Position numbers and translations under genes: made by a program. Shown piece after piece: positions 9,301-10,897 of a stretch of DNA of 10,897 nucleotides. Source of the DNA: Micractinium sp. NFX-FRZ (Eukaryota; Chlorophyta; Trebouxiophyceae; Chlorellales; Chlorellaceae); NCBI GenBank assembly GCA_029339195.1, contig JAPTJF010000829.1, positions 1-10,897 on the forward strand, in the 5' to 3' direction. Under the pieces are notes generated by a model. It did not search any database. It was not told the origin of the DNA and saw only the letters and a program-made list of their open reading frames with translations. How positions within the stretch are numbered: the first letter of the stretch is position 1; every line of letters begins with the position of its first letter.

Positions 9301-10432
9301 TCAAATCATGCCCGCAGCAGCACCCTCCTGCTCCTGCTCATGCTCGCACCAGCCTCCATCCAGCACAGGCCCGCTGCCGCCGCGCCCAAGGTTCTCCACC
9401 CGCAATGCCAGCCAGGCACCCTTACCCACACGCCCACCCGCTGCTCACCACTTCCGCTCCCAAGCCAACGGCATGCTTGTGCTACGCAACCACTCTGCCC
9501 CCCCCCCACCCCGGCCCACCATGTCTGCAAAGTAGCTGGAGTGCAGGCGCTCCGTCAGCGTGCGGCGCCACTGCAGCTCCATGTAGGACACCCAGCTGCG
9601 GCTGGTGGCCTCCAGGGCTGCCGCCGCGCCGCACAGAGCCAGGTTCTCTGCAGGCAGGCAGGGCGGGGCGGGCAGGGGGTGCGAGAGGAGGCAGGCATTA
9701 CATGTGGGTACATGAGGAGCACTATTGTACCCAGGCTAGCTGCTGCAGCTGCACACCCCTTGCTTCTCCCTGCCTCTGTTAGTGTTTGCTGAAAATTTCC
9801 CTACGTTGCCACCGGCCACCCACCCGCCAGGTTGCGCATGAAGAGCGGCACGCGGCGCAGCTGAAAATTTCCCTACGTTGCCACCGGCCACCCACCCGCC
9901 AGGTTGCGCATGAAGAGCGGCACGCGGCGCAGGAAGGCAGCACGGAAGAGGAAGCCCTGCAGGCGCGCCAGGCGGTTGGACAGTGCGGTGCGTGCCACTG
10001 CCAGCAGCGCAATCACCAGCACCTTGCGCCCTGCCACGCGCAAAAGCAGGGGCAGCAGCTCTTTCAGCGCCTTGCCGCTGCCGCCACCACGCCGCCGCCG
10101 AGCGCCCGACGCCTCGCTGTTGCCGGCGCCTGAGCCCCTGCACAGGCCAGCATGCCAGAGAAGGCACTTATGCAAAACGCCACGCCAGGCTGCAACACTC
10201 AGAATGTGAGCGTGCAGCTCAAACCGGCAGGAAGACGGGTGAAAGAGGCGCACCTGCTGCCGTCCGCTTGGCGCCGCCGGCGCTGCTGCTGCCCTGCCAC
10301 ATATTGGCGCACGCCGTAGGAGGCCATGGCTGCCAAAGTCAGGGCACCCAAGGCGCGCCGCTTGTTCTTAGGCAGCAACAGTGCCAGCAGCGGGCTGGCG
10401 AGAGGCGCCGAGGGAGAGGGAAGCTGGTCCAT
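241..10432 (-). CDS. ABCD1: Full-size peroxisomal ABC transporter, subfamily D (COMATOSE/PXA1-like), 27 exons, 3' end missing
   Basis: The spliced product (1221 residues in the window) has the order TMD1-NBD1-TMD2-NBD2. Visible motifs are Walker A GPNGAGKS at 472-479, Q-loop VPQRPY (Q519), signature LSLGEQQ at 578-584, Walker B FAILDE at 598-603 and H-loop SH at 631-632 in NBD1, then Walker A GPNGSGKT at 1158-1165 and Q-loop VPQKPY (Q1209) in NBD2. Blocks such as [21 protein letters not shown] and RYLASVV match plant COMATOSE as I remember it (about 1340 residues), so roughly 115 residues should lie beyond the left edge. Known family role: ATP-driven import of acyl-CoA into peroxisomes for beta-oxidation, with CoA cleavage reported for the plant protein. 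Exons run 10432 to 10254, 10137-9896, 9647-9520, 9050-8896, 8540-8396, 8180-8037, 7709-7602, 7330-7165, 6907-6727, 6354-6228, 5948-5833, 5503-5376, 5151-5079, 4853-4546, 4327-4215, 3936-3844, 3621-3551, 3380-3247, 2902-2831, 2594-2441, 2242-2142, 1959-1849, 1650-1573, 1355-1224, 1022-899, 662-540, 397-241. The family is very secure; the substrate is inferred. Confidence 0.95.
491..508. repeat. CCTG tetranucleotide repeat in intron 26
   Basis: Four CCTG units in a row followed by CC on the plus strand, inside the 142-base intron between exons 26 and 27. Confidence 0.85.
540..662 (-). CDS. ABCD1: Exon 26: Walker A of NBD2
   Basis: Encodes residues 1129-1168 plus partial codons. [19 protein letters not shown] (1130-1148) and [17 protein letters not shown] (1153-1169) contain the second Walker A, with Lys1164. 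It ends in a split Arg codon before GTGGGG, the same position as in exon 9. Confidence 0.97.
885..898. repeat. CA/TG microsatellite at the intron 25 donor
   Basis: CACATACACACACA on the plus strand. On the coding strand the donor itself is part of the repeat (GTGTGTGTGTATGTG), so length changes here would alter the 5' splice site context. Confidence 0.85.
899..1022 (-). CDS. ABCD1: Exon 25: linker from TMD2 to NBD2
   Basis: Encodes residues 1088-1127, with Gly1087 split. [20 protein letters not shown] (1088-1107) matches the GINRIFELDEFLDAS pattern; the rest is Ala/Gly-rich. It ends with DESIQF, the first strand of NBD2. The donor lies in a CA/GT microsatellite (GTGTGTGTGTATG). Confidence 0.9.
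1224..1355 (-). CDS. ABCD1: Exon 24: last membrane part of TMD2
   Basis: Encodes residues 1044-1086, with Gly1043 split. [20 protein letters not shown] (1054-1073) matches the ALRYLASVVSQSFMAFG block, and KRFAEIS precedes the GGI that opens exon 25. The acceptor is CCTGCAG and the donor AGCG|GTGGGT. Confidence 0.95.
1453..1482. repeat. Inverted repeat in intron 23
   Basis: GCGCACAC (1453-1460) and its reverse complement GTGTGCGC (1475-1482) could form an 8-bp stem with a 14-base loop. Nearby, a short direct repeat (TGCCAATGGGTG / TGCCATTGGGTG) occurs at about 1493-1522. No function is evident. Confidence 0.6.
1573..1650 (-). CDS. ABCD1: Exon 23: TM5 region of TMD2
   Basis: Encodes residues 1018-1042, with Ala1017 split. 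[20 protein letters not shown] (1018-1037) is nearly the plant DDFVTKQLPNNVTWGLSLLY, followed by ALDQK. The donor is AAGG|GTGCGT. Confidence 0.95.
1849..1959 (-). CDS. ABCD1: Exon 22: EAA-like motif of TMD2
   Basis: Encodes residues 981-1016, with Val980 split. [14 protein letters not shown] (980-993) keeps the double glycine that the TMD1 copy has lost. [10 protein letters not shown] (1006-1015) matches the LLRKKWLYG block. The acceptor is CCCGCAG and the donor ACAG|GTGGGC. Confidence 0.95.
2142..2242 (-). CDS. ABCD1: Exon 21: cytosolic loop of TMD2
   Basis: Encodes residues 947-979 plus one base, after Arg946. [20 protein letters not shown] (947-966) and RLRTHAES (972-979) match the VAPDFGDL..EEQQLEGKF and LNTHAES blocks. 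The donor TCAG|GTGGGT falls inside the EAA-like motif, which continues in exon 22. Confidence 0.95.
2441..2594 (-). CDS. ABCD1: Exon 20: TM3-TM4 region of TMD2
   Basis: Encodes residues 896-945 plus two bases, with Glu895 split across the acceptor. [20 protein letters not shown] (909-928) and [18 protein letters not shown] (929-946 region) carry the two hydrophobic stretches. VKPxVDIxWFxW and GVAILY are matching blocks in plant COMATOSE. The donor is CTCAG|GTGGGT. Confidence 0.95.
2831..2902 (-). CDS. ABCD1: Exon 19: conserved loop of TMD2
   Basis: Encodes residues 872-894. [20 protein letters not shown] (872-891) and RDI form the TMD2 equivalent of the AYYKLSYVD...PEQRI loop of exon 4; DQRLTRD is a family signature. 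The acceptor is CCTGCAG and the donor ATTG|GTGGGT. Confidence 0.94.
2903..3246 (-). other. Intron 18 (344 bases)
   Basis: Between exons 18 and 19, with donor GTGAGT and acceptor CCTGCAG. It holds a CAGCAG stretch near 3014-3025 and a CA microsatellite near 3190-3204. No conserved coding block is seen. Confidence 0.88.
3247..3380 (-). CDS. ABCD1: Exon 18: TM2 region of TMD2
   Basis: Encodes residues 827-870 plus one base. [20 protein letters not shown] (827-846) is nearly identical to the plant [29 protein letters not shown] and KYLV follow. The donor is GTCG|GTGAGT, the best match to the general eukaryotic consensus in this gene. Confidence 0.95.
3551..3621 (-). CDS. ABCD1: Exon 17: loop after TM1 of TMD2
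   Basis: Encodes residues 803-825 plus two bases. [20 protein letters not shown] (803-822) and GFVR match the DRIASLNG...QDKAAFVR pattern of plant full-size ABCD. The donor GTAGGG is the only one in the gene starting GTA. At 71 bases this is the shortest exon. Confidence 0.93.
3844..3936 (-). CDS. ABCD1: Exon 16: first membrane segment of TMD2
   Basis: Encodes residues 772-802 exactly. [15 protein letters not shown] (788-802), running into DRIASLNG in the next exon, matches the first TM of TMD2 in plant COMATOSE. The acceptor is GGCTCAG and the donor GTGAGG. A 22-base piece over its start (3918-3939) recurs with one extra base at 4029-4051 in intron 15. Confidence 0.92.
3918..4051. repeat. 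Short duplication of the exon 16 start inside intron 15
   Basis: The 22 bases at 3918-3939 (intron 15 acceptor plus first codons of exon 16) recur at 4029-4051 as 23 bases with one extra C. On the coding strand the copy reads CTGCAG|AGCGGTGCTGGCC against the true CTCAG|AGCGTGCTGGCC, so it includes an acceptor-like site. Using it in place of the real one would shift the frame. Confidence 0.85.
4215..4327 (-). CDS. ABCD1: Exon 15: linker end and approach to TMD2
   Basis: Encodes residues 735-771, with Glu734 split across the acceptor [21 protein letters not shown] (757-771) fits the lead into TMD2, while the first half ([16 protein letters not shown]) is weakly conserved. Support is phase agreement with both neighbours, consensus splice sites and position. 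This is the least conserved exon of the set. Confidence 0.78.
4345..4469. repeat. 41-bp imperfect tandem repeat in intron 14
   Basis: CAGATGTGGGGGCCTGGGTG (start of a 25-base identity) occurs at 4345 and 4386, a period of 41. The second part of the unit, GCTGCTTGGTTGCATGGCAG, occurs at about 4368 and again at 4448. About half of the 218-base intron is built from this unit. Confidence 0.88.
4546..4853 (-). CDS. ABCD1: Exon 14: H-loop of NBD1 and low-complexity linker
   Basis: Encodes residues 632-733, the longest exon. [20 protein letters not shown] (632-651) follows the split Ser631 and includes switch His632; it matches the plant protein almost exactly. The rest is the linker between the two halves: alanine-rich, then [10 protein letters not shown], a KKKKK run, Gln-rich, then acidic ([13 protein letters not shown]). 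The linker varies across the family and I see no domain in it. The donor is TCAG|GTGGGG. Confidence 0.92.
4888..4910 (+). repeat. Six GGG runs with one-base loops (likely G-quadruplex), intron 13
   Basis: GGG runs at 4888, 4892, 4896, 4900, 4904 and 4908 are separated by single bases (T, T, T, T, C). This is the tightest G-quadruplex pattern in the window. It is on the plus strand, which is the template strand, so the pre-mRNA is C-rich here. Confidence 0.8.
5079..5151 (-). CDS. ABCD1: Exon 13: segment between Walker B and the H-loop of NBD1
   Basis: A 73-base exon encoding residues 608-630 plus partial codons. [17 protein letters not shown] (608-624) and CITI lead straight into the SH of the H-loop, whose Ser codon is split by intron 13. 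The acceptor is ATGCCAG, preceded by a run of 15 C. Intron 13 is 225 bases and contains no stop in this frame, so its retention would insert 75 residues before the H-loop. Confidence 0.93.
5170..5184. repeat. Run of 15 G, the polypyrimidine tract of intron 12
   Basis: Fifteen consecutive G on the plus strand are 15 C on the coding strand, about 18 to 33 bases before the exon 13 acceptor. They sit where a polypyrimidine tract is expected but contain no U. Confidence 0.85.
5376..5503 (-). CDS. ABCD1: Exon 12: signature and Walker B of NBD1
   Basis: Encodes residues 565-606 plus one base. [20 protein letters not shown] (571-590) contains the ABC signature, and FAILDECTS (598-606) contains Walker B with Glu603 as catalytic base. 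The donor is TCCG|GTGTGT. The split codon gives Gly607 where the family usually has Ala (TSAV). Confidence 0.97.
5504..5832 (-). other. Intron 11 (329 bases)
   Basis: Between exons 11 and 12, donor GTGGGC and acceptor CCCGCAG. Three near-copies of a 14-mer, CTCACCNCGCCTGC, lie at 5593-5606, 5715-5728 and 5755-5768. No conserved coding block is seen. Confidence 0.88.
5833..5948 (-). CDS. ABCD1: Exon 11: helical part of NBD1
   Basis: Encodes residues 526-563 plus two bases. [12 protein letters not shown] (526-537) matches the GTLRDQLIYPL block of plant and animal ABCD proteins, and VDLEYLLH (556-563) matches VDLEYLLDR. The acceptor is CTGCAG and the donor GTGGGC. Confidence 0.95.
6207..6223. 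repeat. Run of 17 C beside the GC donor of intron 10
   Basis: Seventeen C on the plus strand, so 17 G on the coding strand, starting three bases after the donor dinucleotide GC. Long homopolymers are error-prone in sequencing, so the exact length is uncertain. Confidence 0.85.
6226..6227 (-). other. Non-canonical GC 5' splice site of intron 10
   Basis: CAG|GCAAGG on the coding strand follows the known consensus of GC-AG introns (strong AG before, AAG after). Exon 10 ends with PYVTQ and exon 11 resumes with [10 protein letters not shown] in phase 0, as the family requires. No nearby GT preserves both. Confidence 0.88.
6228..6354 (-). CDS. ABCD1: Exon 10: Q-loop of NBD1, followed by a GC donor
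   Basis: Encodes residues 484-525 after completing Arg483. [13 protein letters not shown] (484-496) and IFYVPQRPY (514-522) are typical; Gln519 is the Q-loop residue. No GT lies at the end of the conserved block. The only donor that keeps homology and phase is CAG|GCAAGG (GC at 6227-6226), so intron 10 is called as a GC-AG intron. Confidence 0.92.
6355..6726 (-). other. Intron 9 (372 bases)
   Basis: Between exons 9 and 10, donor GTGGGC and acceptor CACGCAG. It contains the GGGGCA array at 6433-6456 and a less GC-rich stretch at about 6580-6720. No conserved coding block is seen. Confidence 0.88.
6433..6456 (+). repeat. GGGGCA x4, likely G-quadruplex, intron 9
   Basis: Four GGGG runs at 6433, 6439, 6445 and 6451, each followed by CA. 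It is on the plus (template) strand. Confidence 0.85.
6727..6907 (-). CDS. ABCD1: Exon 9: start of NBD1 with Walker A
   Basis: Encodes residues 424-482 plus partial codons at both ends. [18 protein letters not shown] is the start of the ATPase fold, and [17 protein letters not shown] (467-483) is Walker A, with Lys478 as the phosphate-binding lysine. The donor GTGGGC splits the Arg codon; NBD2 is split at the same place in exon 26, so this intron position is shared by both halves. Confidence 0.97.
7165..7330 (-). CDS. ABCD1: Exon 8: end of TMD1 and coupling to NBD1
   Basis: Encodes residues 368-422 plus one base. [20 protein letters not shown] (368-387) closely matches plant COMATOSE, including the hydrophobic ISLF core. 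[16 protein letters not shown] and an acidic/basic helix precede a short glycine stretch where the domain ends. The donor is ACAG|GTGGGT. Confidence 0.95.
7435..7490. repeat. Tandem pair of 28-bp hairpin units in intron 7
   Basis: Units at 7435-7462 and 7463-7490 differ at one base (A7449 against G7477). Each holds GTTGCAC and GTGCAAC, a perfect 7-bp stem with a 5-base loop (GTAAA or GTAGA). The single difference falls in the loop, so the stem is kept. Confidence 0.93.
7602..7709 (-). CDS. ABCD1: Exon 7: TM5 region of TMD1
   Basis: Encodes residues 332-367 (phase 0 on both sides). [20 protein letters not shown] (332-351) is hydrophobic after its first residues and nearly matches the plant [36 protein letters not shown] follows. 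The acceptor is CCCCACAG and the donor CAG|GTGGGG. Confidence 0.95.
7710..8036 (-). other. Intron 6 (327 bases)
   Basis: Between exons 6 and 7, donor GTGGGT and acceptor CCCCACAG. A 17-mer, CCCCTCCAGCCGCCCTC, occurs at 7951 and again at 7986. Otherwise nothing recognisable. Confidence 0.88.
8037..8180 (-). CDS. ABCD1: Exon 6: EAA-like motif of TMD1, with an unusual Arg
   Basis: Encodes residues 284-331 exactly (phase 0 on both sides). [10 protein letters not shown] (289-298) is the EAA-like motif that couples the membrane domain to the ATPase. The family normally reads AFYGG or AFFGG, so Arg297 (codon CGA at 8141-8139) is odd; the TMD2 copy in exon 22 keeps [15 protein letters not shown] at the end matches the HWWFGMIQ block of plant COMATOSE. 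Confidence 0.93.
8396..8540 (-). CDS. ABCD1: Exon 5: membrane segment of TMD1
   Basis: Encodes residues 236-283. The hydrophobic stretch [17 protein letters not shown] (245-261) is a likely TM3. It is followed by [16 protein letters not shown] (262-277), matching the FSPSFGKL...QQLEG pattern of plant full-size ABCD proteins. The donor is CAG|GTGCGG. Confidence 0.93.
8541..8895 (-). other. Intron 4 (355 bases)
   Basis: Between exons 4 and 5, donor GTGAGG and acceptor CTGCAG. The plus strand is G-rich near exon 5 and C-rich near exon 4. No repeat or coding block stands out. Confidence 0.88.
8896..9050 (-). CDS. ABCD1: Exon 4: conserved loop of TMD1
   Basis: Encodes residues 184-234 plus two bases. 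[19 protein letters not shown] (184-202) is one of the most conserved stretches of the family; the PEQ triplet corresponds to NPDQ in animal ABCD1. EDVPKL and a partly hydrophobic segment follow. The acceptor is CTGCCCAG and the donor GTGAGG, one of the few close to the general GTRAGT consensus. Confidence 0.93.
9051..9519 (-). other. Intron 3 (469 bases, the longest complete intron)
   Basis: Between exons 3 and 4, donor GTGGGC and acceptor CTGCCCAG. It includes a run of 10 C at 9498-9507 and a TCCTGCTCCTGCTC stretch near 9327-9340. No conserved coding block or RNA gene is seen. Confidence 0.88.
9520..9647 (-). CDS. ABCD1: Exon 3: TM2 region of TMD1
   Basis: Encodes residues 141-183. It starts with the last two bases of a Glu codon, giving ENLALCG, and ends on ATG before [23 protein letters not shown] fits the loop after TM2, where plant COMATOSE has a similar LT..IHS.YF.NM pattern. 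The phase joins exon 2 (one base over) to exon 4 (phase 0). Confidence 0.88.
9789..9932. repeat. Exact 72-bp tandem duplication across the exon 2/intron 2 border
   Basis: 9789-9860 and 9861-9932 are identical over all 72 bases. On the coding strand each unit holds the last 37 coding bases of exon 2, the donor GTGGGTGG, and 35 intron bases ending TTTTCAG. The downstream unit is therefore a spare exon end inside intron 2. Confidence 0.97.
9896..10137 (-). CDS. ABCD1: Exon 2: first membrane segment of TMD1
   Basis: Encodes residues 60-140. A Gly/Arg-rich stretch leads into a hydrophobic segment, [16 protein letters not shown] (about 98-113), followed by NRLARLQG, which fits the TM1 region of subfamily D (compare DRIASLNG at the same place in TMD2). 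The acceptor is CTGTGCAG and the donor is GCGG|GTGGGT. The last 37 coding bases lie inside an exact 72-bp tandem duplication, so the same donor recurs 72 bases further on (GT at 9823-9822). Reading past the first donor meets a TAG eight codons later, so splicing at 9895 is needed. Confidence 0.85.
10254..10432 (-). CDS. ABCD1: Exon 1: start codon and N-terminal segment
   Basis: Encodes residues 1-59 plus two bases. The ATG (10432-10430) has G at -3 and G at +4, and an in-frame TGA sits 39 bases upstream (10471-10469), so this is the first usable start if there is no 5' UTR intron. The segment is hydrophobic ([10 protein letters not shown]), then basic (PKNKRRAL), then hydrophobic again ([11 protein letters not shown]), then arginine-rich. 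A short hydrophobic-basic N-terminus before TMD1 is usual for subfamily D and lies in the region used for peroxisome targeting. The donor is CAG|GTGCGC. Confidence 0.8.
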
Positions 10433-10897
10433 CGCACTCTGTGGCCTGCTAGCCGCGTCAGACAGCGATCAAATGGCTACCGATTATTTACGCGCTGCAA
10501 CAGCGGGCCGGCAGGGCGCTCTGCCCATCACAGAAGGTTGGTGCAGCGAAGCGACGCTGCCGCTGCCCTGAACAGCTTCCTGCCGACTCCGGCAGCGCAG
10601 GGAAAATGTTGGCAGCGGGGGTTGTCCTCGACTCATCAACACCATCCCTCCCCATCTCTGCCAGCGGCGCACGATGTGGCGGCGGCGTGGCCTCGGAGGG
10701 GCTGTGCAAAGTGTACTTAACTTCAGATGCTCTAGGGAACACGGGTTTCTGTGGAGTGCTAATGCCTTTTTGACAATGCGTGAGCATAGTTTTTGGTTAT
10801 CCCCTCCATCACTAAGTCGGTCACTAGTGGTCCGGGTCGGTTATACACACCTTTTGTTCCCTGCCAAATTGTTATATACACATGTTAATTCACACAC
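10433..10897 (-). promoter_or_regulatory. 5' flank: presumed promoter and 5' UTR
   Basis: No coding sequence is supported here. On the coding strand an AT-rich TAAATAATC (10490-10482) lies about 50 bases before the ATG in GC-rich surroundings and is the best TATA-like candidate. The stretch from about 10700 to the right end is clearly AT-richer; it contains the palindrome CACTAGTG (10822-10829), flanked by two GTCGGT hexamers (10817 and 10836), and two related motifs, GTTATACACAC (10840) and GTTATATACACA (10871). The transcription start cannot be read from sequence alone. Confidence 0.35.

Noticed and set aside
9824..9860. The second copy of the exon 2 end as a real 37-base exon after a 35-base intron
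   Set aside because: Including it breaks the phase with exon 3, and 35 bases is far below the shortest intron otherwise seen in this gene (116 bases).
10488..10787. Minus-strand open frame of 99 codons upstream of the start, as a small gene or upstream ORF
   Set aside because: There is no recognisable motif or family resemblance, and the transcript start is unknown. An upstream ORF cannot be claimed without transcript data.
10871..10880. TATA box TGTATATAAC on the minus strand
   Set aside because: It lies about 440 bases before the ATG in generally AT-rich sequence, so it could serve this gene only with a long 5' UTR. I see no support for that.
1..10897. Bacterial operon or horizontally acquired cassette
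   Set aside because: The protein is continuous only after removing 26 complete introns with consensus splice sites, which fits a nuclear eukaryotic gene and not a bacterial locus.

Overview
The window looks like nuclear DNA of a green alga. It is very GC-rich, densely interrupted by short introns of about 120 to 470 bases, full of low-complexity intron repeats, and carries a gene whose protein most resembles the plant peroxisomal transporter COMATOSE/PXA1. A chlorophyte, perhaps of the Chlorella group, fits best. That placement is inference from composition and gene structure, not from a marker gene.

The window holds one gene, on the minus strand. It runs from an ATG at 10432 down to the left edge and continues beyond it. 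I could build 27 consecutive exons whose splice phases all agree. They give 3663 coding bases, or 1221 residues without a stop. The protein is a full-size subfamily D ABC transporter in the order TMD1 (about residues 90-420), NBD1 (about 430-660), a low-complexity linker (about 660-735), TMD2 (about 760-1085) and NBD2 (from about 1128). NBD1 is complete: Walker A, Q-loop, signature, Walker B and H-loop are all visible. NBD2 is cut after its Q-loop, so its signature, Walker B, C-terminus and the 3' UTR lie outside the window. The expected role is ATP-driven import of fatty acyl-CoAs into peroxisomes for beta-oxidation.

Region by region: 1-240 is the start of intron 27 and carries a nested minisatellite; 241-1127 holds NBD2 and the TMD2-NBD2 junction; 1224-4327 holds TMD2; 4546-4853 is one long exon with the NBD1 H-loop and the linker; 5079-6907 holds NBD1; 7165-10137 holds TMD1; 10254-10432 is the N-terminal exon; 10433-10897 is the 5' flank, which becomes AT-richer beyond about 10700. 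I saw no second gene, RNA gene, mobile element or CRISPR array.

Points worth a second look are an exact 72-bp tandem duplication across the exon 2/intron 2 border, a stray copy of the exon 16 splice border inside intron 15, a GC-AG intron next to a run of 17 G, an arginine in the normally glycine-glycine EAA-like motif of TMD1, and a strong preference for GTGGG donor sites.
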